NCBI GenBank assembly: GCA_945860255.1 | Contig: CAMAQI010000049.1 | Span: forward strand, 1 to 13,419 | Direction: 5' to 3' | Length of the DNA: 13,419 bases | Source: Methylacidiphilum caldifontis | GTDB taxonomy: Bacteria; Verrucomicrobiota; Verrucomicrobiia; Methylacidiphilales; CAMAQI01 | In this document: positions 1-6,127 of the stretch, piece after piece | Position numbering within the stretch: position 1 is the stretch's first letter | Layout: each line of letters begins with the position of its first letter | Notes under the pieces: generated by a model | Database searches by the model: none | What the model was told of the DNA's origin: nothing | What the model saw: only the letters and a program-made list of their open reading frames with translations | Translations under genes and position numbers: made by a program

Positions 1-66
1 AGTTAAATATTTTCGGTCTTCCATGGCGTTTTCAGCTCTTTTTTAACTCCAAAGAACCCCCGCAAA

Positions 67-87
67 GATGAACGCTACGCGCTCATC
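67..87 (-). terminator. Possible terminator hairpin downstream of fcl
   Basis: Read on the minus strand, a 9-bp stem (one G-U pair) closes on a 3-nt loop and is followed by only three U residues and then a G-rich run. It lies about 110 nt beyond the fcl stop. A second, smaller hairpin (arms 164-169 and 177-182, six pairs, seven-nt loop) sits just after the stop and has no U tract. Either could end the gmd-fcl transcript, but neither is a textbook intrinsic terminator. I see no other gene in the first 195 bases. Confidence 0.35.
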
Positions 88-195
88 CTGCGAGATTTAA
101 ACGCTATTTTAGGAAGGCTTTTTTAAAGACAGGGGAACACCGATGATTTAAATTGTTTTTATCGATGTCAATCCGCGACATCCAGGGTTAGAAAT

Positions 196-1125
196 TTAGT
201 TGGTTGCCCGATGTTTTAAATACCAATCGTAAGCCCCACGGATTCCTGACTCTAAATCGACTTTAGGCTTCCATCCCATGCCACGAATCTTATTCACATC
301 CATGACTTTACGAGGCGTTCCATCGGGCTTTGTCGAGTCCCAAACAATCTCACCTTGATAACCGAGGACTTTTTGGATCATCGACGCTAACTCTCGAATC
401 TCCACATCCTCTCCGCAGCCAATATTGATAATCTCAGGAGATTCGTAATTTTCTAAGAGAAGGAGACACGCCGCAGCCAAATCGTCGCTATGCAAAAACT
501 CACGACGCGGTGTTCCCGTCCCCCAAAGGGTCACCGTCTTTGCTCCAGTTACTTTCGCTTGATGGAATTTGTAAATCAGAGCGGGTAAAACGTGAGAGGT
601 CTCCGGATCAAAGTTATCGAAGGGGCCATACATATTCGTCGGCATCCCGCTGATAAACCGTGCTCCGTATTGACGGGCATAGGCCTGACACAGCCTGAGT
701 CCAGCGATCTTGGCAATTGCATAGGCCTCATTCGTTTGCTCTAAAGGACTTGTCAAAAGCGACTCCTCTTGAATCGGTTGAGGAGCATGCTTCGGATAGA
801 TACAGGAACTTCCTAAAAAAAGGAGTTTTTCAACCCCAACACGATGAGCATTTTCAATGACGTTGTTCTGAATTTTTAAATTCTGAAGCAAGAAATCGAC
901 CGGATAATCCCAATTCGCCTTAATTCCACCGACTTTCGCCGCAGCAAGAATGACATAGTTCGGTTTTTCTTGATCAAAGAAGGCTTTCACGGCAAGAGAG
1001 TCTTGAAGATCGACTTCTTGACGCGTTCTCACGAGAATCTCGTAGTTTTTTTGATCAGAAAAAAGACGGTGAATGGCACTTCCCACCAATCCCCGATGTC
1101 CCGCAATAAAGATTTTTTGTTTCAC
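196..1125 (-). CDS. fcl: GDP-L-fucose synthase (GDP-4-keto-6-deoxymannose 3,5-epimerase/4-reductase)
   Basis: This cytoplasmic NADPH-dependent SDR-family enzyme does the last step to GDP-L-fucose: epimerisation at C3 and C5 of GDP-4-keto-6-deoxymannose, then reduction at C4. The Rossmann motif GHRGLVG is at residues 9-15. The catalytic group is visible as Ser107 and Cys108 in GSSCIYP, and Tyr135 with Lys139 in YAIAK, almost the same numbering as the E. coli enzyme. The length is 309 aa, normal for the family. I chose the GTG at 1125 because it lies 4 nt past the gmd stop and puts the Rossmann strand at the N-terminus. The upstream ATG at 1185 would add 20 atypical residues and overlap gmd. 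There is no clear Shine-Dalgarno sequence, so translational coupling to gmd is likely. Confidence 0.93.
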   Translation of the reverse strand: MKQKIFIAGHRGLVGSAIHRLFSDQKNYEILVRTRQEVDLQDSLAVKAFFDQEKPNYVILAAAKVGGIKANWDYPVDFLLQNLKIQNNVIENAHRVGVEKLLFLGSSCIYPKHAPQPIQEESLLTSPLEQTNEAYAIAKIAGLRLCQAYARQYGARFISGMPTNMYGPFDNFDPETSHVLPALIYKFHQAKVTGAKTVTLWGTGTPRREFLHSDDLAAACLLLLENYESPEIINIGCGEDVEIRELASMIQKVLGYQGEIVWDSTKPDGTPRKVMDVNKIRGMGWKPKVDLESGIRGAYDWYLKHRATN

Positions 1126-1129
1126 AAGG

Positions 1130-2134
1130 CTACATGCGAATATCTTGTCCGGACATTTGGCGTTGAAGGGAATCAATATCGGCATCGACCATAATCTTAA
1201 CCAACTCTTTAAACATCACTTTCGGGGCCCATCCGAGTTGTTTCTTCGCCTTTGCAGGATCTCCGATCAAAAGATCGACCTCCGCAGGTCGATCGTAACG
1301 AATATCATGCTCCACATAATCTTGCCACTTCAATCCCACACAGCCAAAGGACTCCTCTAAAAACTGACGAACGGAATAAGTTTCTCCGGTTGCAATCACA
1401 TAATCATCTGGTTTCTCTTGTTGCATCATCAGCCACATCGCCTCGACATAGTCCGGTGCAAATCCCCAATCCCGTTTAGCATCGAGGTTTCCGAGATAGA
1501 GTTTCTTTTGCAGTCCCGCTTTGATTCGAGCGACGGCACGAGTGATTTTACGAGTGACAAAAGTCTCCCCTCGACGAGGACTCTCATGATTAAACAAAAT
1601 ACCATTTGAGGCATGAAGTCCATAACTCTCACGATAGTTAACGGTGATCCAATAGCCATAAACTTTCGCACAGGCATAGGGACTACGAGGATAAAAAGGG
1701 GTCGTCTCCGTCTGAGGAACTTCCATCACCTTTCCGTACATCTCCGAGCTTGAGGCCTGATAAAAGCGGGCTTTCGGACAGACCAACCGCATCGCCTCTA
1801 AAATTCGTAAGGTTCCCAAACCAGTCACATCCCCTGTGTATTCTGGAATATCAAAACTAACACGAACGTGACTTTGCGCTCCCAAATGATAAATCTCTTC
1901 CGGTTGAATCTCCTGTAAAAGTTTTTGAATACTGACAGGATCGTTCAGATCGCCGTAGTGGAGAAGCATCTTCGCCCCATTATGACGGTCTTCGTAAAGG
2001 TGCTCAATCCGATCGGTGTTAAAACTAGAAGCACGACGGATCACCCCGTGAACCTCGTAGCCCTTTTTTAAAAGGAGTTCTGCCAAATACGAACCATCTT
2101 GCCCTGTTATCCCAGTGATCAATGCTTTTTTCAT
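1130..2134 (-). CDS. gmd: GDP-mannose 4,6-dehydratase
   Basis: This enzyme converts GDP-D-mannose to GDP-4-keto-6-deoxy-D-mannose, the substrate of the fcl product encoded just downstream. It is an extended SDR protein. The NADP-binding motif GITGQDG is at residues 8-14. The active-site segment ASSSEMYG includes Glu131, with Ser129 where the E. coli enzyme has a catalytic Thr. YACAK provides Tyr153 and Lys157, and the conserved RRGETFVTRKI segment starts near residue 187. The length is 334 aa, a little shorter than the 345-375 aa common in the family. I use the ATG at 2134 because the Rossmann strand follows it at once; an upstream TTG at 2173 would add 13 residues. The pair probably feeds fucose or a related deoxyhexose into surface polysaccharide; no glycosyltransferase is in the window to show which. 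Confidence 0.95.
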   Translation of the reverse strand: MKKALITGITGQDGSYLAELLLKKGYEVHGVIRRASSFNTDRIEHLYEDRHNGAKMLLHYGDLNDPVSIQKLLQEIQPEEIYHLGAQSHVRVSFDIPEYTGDVTGLGTLRILEAMRLVCPKARFYQASSSEMYGKVMEVPQTETTPFYPRSPYACAKVYGYWITVNYRESYGLHASNGILFNHESPRRGETFVTRKITRAVARIKAGLQKKLYLGNLDAKRDWGFAPDYVEAMWLMMQQEKPDDYVIATGETYSVRQFLEESFGCVGLKWQDYVEHDIRYDRPAEVDLLIGDPAKAKKQLGWAPKVMFKELVKIMVDADIDSLQRQMSGQDIRM

Positions 2135-2144
2135 GAATGGATAG

Positions 2145-2173
2145 GAGATAGAGAAAAGAGCGCTCTTGGTCAA
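2145..2173 (-). promoter_or_regulatory. Weak candidate promoter with embedded palindrome, upstream of gmd
   Basis: On the minus strand TTGACC (2168-2173) is separated by 17 nt from TATCTC (2145-2150). The -35 is good and the -10 poor. The spacer contains the perfect 12-bp palindrome AAGAGCGCTCTT (2156-2167). If used, transcription would start only a few bases before the gmd ATG, giving a nearly leaderless mRNA, which fits the absence of a Shine-Dalgarno sequence. The rest of the 298-nt gap up to 2432 is AT-rich, and I see no gene in it. Confidence 0.3.
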
Positions 2174-2380
2174 CTTCAGAATAATTGCGATTTCTTGTGT
2201 GAGGAGTAAATCTGGAGCGATCGCATATGAGGTGATTAACCTCTTTCAAATTCGTTCTAAAATCCTACGAAATCGATCGATTCTCTTGAAGTGAGTCGGC
2301 TATGATATTTATCCTGATTTTTTCACAGCTCCGCACAAAACAGTGATTTTTTGTTTTTTAGGGTTTTCCAAAAACGTATC

Positions 2381-2433
2381 GTCTCTCACAAAAAATGTTA
2401 ACGATTTTGTGAAATATTTCAAGAGTGAGAGAC
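2381..2433 (-). terminator. Long inverted repeat at the end of the SAM hydrolase-family gene
   Basis: GTCTCTCAC (2381-2389) and GTGAGAGAC (2425-2433) are perfect inverted repeats whose right arm touches the stop codon of the upstream gene. A second pair, CACAAAA (2387-2393) and TTTTGTG (2405-2411), is nested inside and shares bases with the first. On the minus strand the structure is followed shortly by a run of five T. This could be a terminator with alternative folds or a binding site. The long loop makes a simple intrinsic terminator uncertain. Confidence 0.35.
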
Positions 2434-3302
2434 TAAGGTTGAAGTGAAATTTGACTCCCTGCCTTAATATTATAAGCCTTCGAGAGCGATCCTTGGTTCA
2501 AAGAGATTTCAATCAGTCCTTGGCTATTTTTCAAAATTAACGCACGTCCAGTGGCCACCTTCGAATAGGTCTCGACGTAAGGGGCGGAGAAACTACTCCC
2601 CGTTAAAATAACTTTCACAAGTGCCCCCATTTTTAAATTTGTTGCAAAGGAGGCCGAAATATTCGTGACCACATTTCCATAGCGATCGACATAAAGAACC
2701 TCTCCAGAAATTGTATTTCCAACAATCTTCTGCTGAGAAATCGGAAGAATATCCATTTTTTTAAGAGGAGTTCCCATCAACGAAGGGGAGTCCCCCTTCG
2801 CTAAAGCGGCGGCAACAGGGGCGTAGATATCCCGTCCGTGAAAAGTGGAAGTCGGCAATCCATGACGATGATACTTCATTTTATCCAAACTCCAAACCCG
2901 ATCGATTCCTTCACGTTCTGCAACTAATGTAAACAATCCATTATTAGGCCCAATATAGTATTTCCCCTCTTTTGTCAGAAGAAGAATCGGATCACGATTC
3001 ACTCCAAATCCGGAGTCAACCACGGCGATAAAAATCGTATTCGCTGGAAAACAAGCGGAGGAACCACTTAAAACAACCGCTCCCTTTCTCACATCAAAAG
3101 GCTCGATCTGATGACTCAAATCAACTAATTTAGCCTCAGGAAAAAGACTCAAAACAACCCCTTTAATCTCTCCAACATAAGAGTCCTGAAGACCAAAATC
3201 GGTGAGCAAAGCAATCAATCCACTCCCTAAAACCTCTTTCTTTTCTTCTGAACAGCCGAGAAAGAGAAATAAAAAAATCATCAACAATAAAAAACGGATC
3301 AT
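2433..3302 (-). CDS. SAM hydrolase/SAM hydroxide adenosyltransferase family (DUF62), probable lipoprotein
   Basis: Family members hydrolyse S-adenosylmethionine to adenosine and methionine; the fluorinase and chlorinase enzymes belong to the same superfamily. Visible family motifs, in order, are LLTDFG (32-37) with SYVGEIKG after it, DLSHQIEPFDVRKGA (61-75), VVDSGFG (94-100), IGPNNGLFT (117-125), STFHGRD (152-158) and VDRYGNVVTNI (205-215). The length is 289 aa, including an N-terminal extension. The extension MIRFLLL... is a hydrophobic stretch ending FLGC at Cys17, followed by SEEKKE, which looks like a lipoprotein signal although Phe at -3 is not ideal. I chose the ATG at 3302 because it gives a compact signal peptide and has GGGG just upstream; a GTG at 3335 is the alternative. 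An envelope-anchored SAM hydrolase would be unusual because SAM is cytosolic. The substrate is not established. Confidence 0.85.
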   Translation of the reverse strand: MIRFLLLMIFLFLFLGCSEEKKEVLGSGLIALLTDFGLQDSYVGEIKGVVLSLFPEAKLVDLSHQIEPFDVRKGAVVLSGSSACFPANTIFIAVVDSGFGVNRDPILLLTKEGKYYIGPNNGLFTLVAEREGIDRVWSLDKMKYHRHGLPTSTFHGRDIYAPVAAALAKGDSPSLMGTPLKKMDILPISQQKIVGNTISGEVLYVDRYGNVVTNISASFATNLKMGALVKVILTGSSFSAPYVETYSKVATGRALILKNSQGLIEISLNQGSLSKAYNIKAGSQISLQP

Positions 3303-3447
3303 GCCCCTTTTCTTAGGGGGAAATCTTCGAATCACAAGGGAGAAGATTCGAATAAAAAGATAATTTTATAAAGAATGTTCAAAAAAACCTCGCCAGATCA
3401 AAAAAATTCGGGAGAGTGACCCCTCTTAACTATCAAAAGGAAAACAT

Positions 3448-3546
3448 ATGGGTGCTTACAAAGGACGAACCAATCGTAAAAACCGCTTAAAAAGAGCGGC
3501 TAAAGAAATTCGCTTGCTCGAAGAAAAGGCTGCTGCCAAGAAATAA
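3448..3546 (+). CDS. Small very basic protein, 32 aa, unknown function
   Basis: This short gene begins MGAYKGRTNRKNRLKR and ends AAAKK. Of 32 residues, 12 are Lys or Arg and three are Glu, giving a net charge near +9. The N-terminal half is disordered-looking and Arg/Asn/Lys-rich; the C-terminal half (about 15-31) could form an amphipathic helix. Support for translation is good: an AAAAGGA Shine-Dalgarno sequence about 6 nt before the ATG, one of the best in the window, and a strong terminator 55 nt after the stop. It lies just upstream of rpmH. A ribosome- or nucleic-acid-associated role fits its charge and neighbours, but that is inference. It does not match bL34, bTHX or bL36 as I know them. 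Confidence 0.7.
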   Translation: MGAYKGRTNRKNRLKRAAKEIRLLEEKAAAKK

Positions 3547-3600
3547 ACCGTGCGAACATTCGCTTTCTGAGTGCGAGAAGCCCTAGAGGCTCAAGGAATG

Positions 3601-3626
3601 ACCTCCTTTAAAAAAAGAGGTTTTTT
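3601..3626 (+). terminator. Intrinsic terminator after the 32-aa basic protein gene
   Basis: ACCTC (3601-3605) pairs with GAGGT (3617-3621), the inner TTT and AAA can extend the stem past one unpaired C, and a run of six T follows (3621-3626). The position, 55 nt beyond a plus-strand stop and about 115 nt before rpmH, suggests that the small gene is its own transcription unit. Confidence 0.75.
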
Positions 3627-3639
3627 ACTCTCCATCCCT

Positions 3640-3659
3640 CTATTTGAATGCTCAAATAG
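3640..3659. repeat. Perfect hairpin between the small basic gene and rpmH
   Basis: CTATTTGA (3640-3647) and TCAAATAG (3652-3659) form a perfect 8-bp stem with a four-base loop. No T run follows on either strand, so it is not a simple terminator. It lies in the 5' region of rpmH and could be a protein-binding site or part of an untranslated leader. I could not identify a convincing rpmH promoter nearby. Confidence 0.4.
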
Positions 3660-3741
3660 AAAGATTTAGTCAATATCTCAGAATTTCGCTTGTCTCCAAG
3701 ACTGAGACTGCTAGCGTACCGCACCTGACGAAAGAAATTTT

Positions 3742-3915
3742 ATGAAAAGAACTTATCAACCTTCGAAGAAACGCCGAGTGCGTCAATATGGCTTTTTAGC
3801 CAAAACAAGAACCAAGAATGGCCGTGCCATCTTGAAACGCCGTCGCGCCAAAGGCCGTAAACGCCTCGTTCCTAAGGGTGCGGATGTCAAATTCGCCAAA
3901 CACACCCTCGGATAA
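3742..3915 (+). CDS. rpmH: Large ribosomal subunit protein bL34
   Basis: This 57-aa protein of the 50S subunit is unmistakable: it starts MKRTYQPSKKRR, carries GFLAKTRTKNGRAILKRRR in the middle and continues RAKGRKRL. The C-terminus, after the usual GRKRL, has about 16 further residues ending in AKHTLG, making it longer than the common 44-46 aa form. The Shine-Dalgarno sequence is weak (GAAAG about 8 nt upstream). Its 3' end overlaps rnpA by 32 nt, so the C-terminal extension occupies the same DNA as the start of rnpA. rpmH-rnpA-yidC order is widely conserved and often near oriC, but I see no dnaA gene or clear DnaA box here. Confidence 0.98.
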   Translation: MKRTYQPSKKRRVRQYGFLAKTRTKNGRAILKRRRAKGRKRLVPKGADVKFAKHTLG

Positions 3916-4276
3916 ATCGAACGAGAGTCTCCCAAGGACTCTCATTCTTTCCCACAGGGGCTGGGTTAAACAAATGTTTAATACAGGGCGACGCCACCAT
4001 CATCGGTTGCTCTCCCTGATTCAACTCAATCAACCTCTCTCCTATTCTGAAACAGGTAAAGTCGCTTTTTTTACTCCTAAAAAAATCGGCAAAGCTCACG
4101 ATCGTAATCGTATCCGAAGACAAATGAAGGAGGTCTATCGTAAGGATCTTCAGTCACGTCACCCTTCCCAGCTTTGGATTTGGTTGGCAAAACCGTCCTG
4201 CTCCCGTTCGACGTATGAGAGCATTCATTCTGCAATGGAACTCCTCGCTCTTAAGGCGACAAATCAAAACCTTTAA
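3884..4276 (+). CDS. rnpA: Ribonuclease P protein component
   Basis: This small basic protein binds the RNase P RNA and helps process tRNA 5' ends. The signature is the RNR motif at residues 74-83 (RNRIRRQMKE), preceded by VAFFTPKKIGKAHD, which matches the central strand and loop of the family. HRGWVKQMFNTGRR near residues 24-37 corresponds to the N-terminal helix region. The length is 130 aa, with an extra N-terminal stretch rich in Ser, Asn and Pro (1-16). I prefer the ATG at 3884 because AAGG lies 6 nt upstream; a GTG at 3878 is too close to that site, and the ATG at 3974 would remove conserved residues. The gene overlaps the end of rpmH by 32 nt in another frame. Confidence 0.92.
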   Translation: MSNSPNTPSDKSNESLPRTLILSHRGWVKQMFNTGRRHHHRLLSLIQLNQPLSYSETGKVAFFTPKKIGKAHDRNRIRRQMKEVYRKDLQSRHPSQLWIWLAKPSCSRSTYESIHSAMELLALKATNQNL

Positions 4277-4308
4277 CTTAACCCGATAACTCTCACTAAA
4301 GAACTTTT

Positions 4309-6054
4309 ATGGATCGTACAAGCTGGATTGGTGTTAGCGTCTGCGCAATTTTATTTGCAGTATGGATGTGGTATACAACGACGGTTTACCCAAAAAACCA
4401 TCCGGCGATTCATCCTCCCATAACAAACTCCTCAACTCCCTCCCCTACTACAGACCCGTCGAGAATCAGCTCTCTGACCCCTGGAAAGCCCTCGGATCTA
4501 AAGCCGAGTCCGGTTGCGGCTCCTGAGCAAACGACCTTCCTCGAAAATGAATTTCTCAAAGTCACCTTCACTTCCCGTGGAGGGGCAGTGAAACAGGTTG
4601 AACTCCTGAAACATCTTGGAAAATCGAAATCTGAAAACGTTTTGCTTCACCAACATGCCGTTCTTCCCTTTTTAGCCCGTCAGGGATGGACGGAGTCTTC
4701 GGAAAATTACACTCTCGATAAACAGGGAGATCGCATTGTTGCCAAATCGATTCTTCCTAACGGTCTCGTCATCGAACGTATTTATACGCTCAAAAACCAA
4801 TATCAAATCGAACTCCAAGAGACCTTTCGCAATCCAAATGTTCAACCGATTTCCCTTCCTCAGTTCACTCTCTCCATTGGATCGGGAGAACCCGTTCACC
4901 TCCACGATCAACCGACTTACTTAAAGTCGGGCTGGCTCGCAAAAGAAACTGATTCCTATAAATCTCATGCCCTCGCCGAGATGCTCAGTGGTTTTTTTAG
5001 CACCGCAAAACAACAAATCCTCCAGCCTGCTCTCAACCTCAACTGGGTGGCGACAACGAATCAGTTTTTCGGATCGATCGTTAAGGTTCCTGCTGACTTC
5101 AAAAGCGTCGAAATGATCTGCTCTCAACTTCCGCTTCCTAAAACAGTGGAAAAAAGCCCCTCACTCTTAGGGATTTACTCCACCGTTTCCTTTCAAGGAA
5201 TCACCGTTGCCCCTCAAAGTGAAACGAAGGGAATCTATGAAATTTATACTGGACCAAAAGAGTATGCGATCCTCAAAAATCTTTCCGATTTTCAAGATCA
5301 TATCATGGATTTTAGTATCTGGGGCTGGGTGATCAAACCGCTTCTTTGGATTATGCACCATATTCACCGTCCTCTCGCTTACTTTGGAAATCCGCTCGAG
5401 CTTAACTACGGATGGGTCATTGTTCTCCTCACTATTTTCATAAAACTTTGCTTCTGGCCCCTCCAAAGCACCGCAAATGTCTCGATGAAAAAGATGCAGG
5501 CCTTAGCCCCAAAAATGGAAGAGCTTAAAAAGAAACATGAAAAAAGCCCGCAAAAAATGAACGAAGAGATTATGAAGCTCTATCGTGACTATGGGGTTAA
5601 TCCCGTCGGAGGCTGTCTCCCGATGCTTGTTCAATTTCCGATCTTTTTAGGACTTTATACGATGCTTCAAAGTGCGGTCGAAGTCCGTAATGAATCCTTT
5701 TTCTGGATTAAAGATCTCGCTCAACCGGATACCATTTACACCATCACTCATTTAGGAATGGGGCTGCATATCGATGTGAATCCGCTCCCCTTAATTATGA
5801 CAGCGACCTCAGTTGTTTTGATGAAAATGACCCCTCAAGCGACCGACAATCCTCAAATGAAGATGCTCCAATGGATGCCCGTCCTCTTCCTTTACATGCT
5901 CTATAACTTTGCCGCGGCCCTTTCCCTTTATTGGACAGTCAATAATCTTCTCTCTATGTTTCAAACCTATCAGAATTTAAAAACTCCTCCCCCCAAACTC
6001 CACCGAGTGAAGAAAAAACTTCCCTTTGGACTCGGAAATCTCCCCGCTAAATAA
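4309..6054 (+). CDS. yidC: Membrane protein insertase YidC
   Basis: YidC inserts and folds inner-membrane proteins, alone or with SecYEG. The 581-aa protein has the Gram-negative layout: an N-terminal transmembrane helix (about 6-24), a Pro/Ser/Thr-rich linker, a large periplasmic beta domain (about 75-320), then the conserved five-helix core. The core shows the second helix at about 366-384 with Lys379 in FIKLCFWPL, the position of the groove Arg of E. coli; Lys is also common there. Next come the basic cytoplasmic hairpin (about 390-425), NPVGGCLPMLVQFPIF (431-446), and the last helices ending near SLYWTVNNLLSMFQ. A Lys-rich tail follows. The start is 32 nt after rnpA. The usual small yidD gene between them is absent. 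No clear Shine-Dalgarno sequence is visible. Confidence 0.97.
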   Translation: MDRTSWIGVSVCAILFAVWMWYTTTVYPKNHPAIHPPITNSSTPSPTTDPSRISSLTPGKPSDLKPSPVAAPEQTTFLENEFLKVTFTSRGGAVKQVELLKHLGKSKSENVLLHQHAVLPFLARQGWTESSENYTLDKQGDRIVAKSILPNGLVIERIYTLKNQYQIELQETFRNPNVQPISLPQFTLSIGSGEPVHLHDQPTYLKSGWLAKETDSYKSHALAEMLSGFFSTAKQQILQPALNLNWVATTNQFFGSIVKVPADFKSVEMICSQLPLPKTVEKSPSLLGIYSTVSFQGITVAPQSETKGIYEIYTGPKEYAILKNLSDFQDHIMDFSIWGWVIKPLLWIMHHIHRPLAYFGNPLELNYGWVIVLLTIFIKLCFWPLQSTANVSMKKMQALAPKMEELKKKHEKSPQKMNEEIMKLYRDYGVNPVGGCLPMLVQFPIFLGLYTMLQSAVEVRNESFFWIKDLAQPDTIYTITHLGMGLHIDVNPLPLIMTATSVVLMKMTPQATDNPQMKMLQWMPVLFLYMLYNFAAALSLYWTVNNLLSMFQTYQNLKTPPPKLHRVKKKLPFGLGNLPAK

Positions 6055-6090
6055 TATTTTCGGAGTGATTACAATTCTTTTCTCTCTCGC

Positions 6091-6118
6091 TTGCCAAAAT
6101 AAAAAAATGAGTTAGAAA
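6091..6118 (+). promoter_or_regulatory. Candidate promoter for the pilT-like/trpD gene run
   Basis: TTGCCA (6091-6096), a 16-nt spacer and TAGAAA (6113-6118) resemble sigma-70 elements in the 73-nt gap after yidC. The predicted transcription start falls only a few bases before the ATG at 6128, which has no Shine-Dalgarno sequence. No terminator is seen after yidC, so readthrough is also possible. Confidence 0.35.
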
Positions 6119-6127
6119 TCAAAGCGT

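Noticed and set aside
970..1677. Several short open frames on the plus strand, and one minus-strand frame at 1429-1677, over fcl and gmd
   Set aside because: They run antisense or out of frame to enzymes with intact active sites and show no family motif or ribosome-binding site.
3303..3447. SAM riboswitch in front of the SAM hydrolase-family gene
   Set aside because: The leader shows only short repeats (TTCGAAT twice and AATCTTC/GAAGATT); no known SAM riboswitch core is visible.
3547..3915. Chromosome replication origin near rpmH
   Set aside because: rpmH-rnpA-yidC is often near oriC, but I found no cluster of TTATNCACA-type DnaA boxes and no dnaA or dnaN gene.
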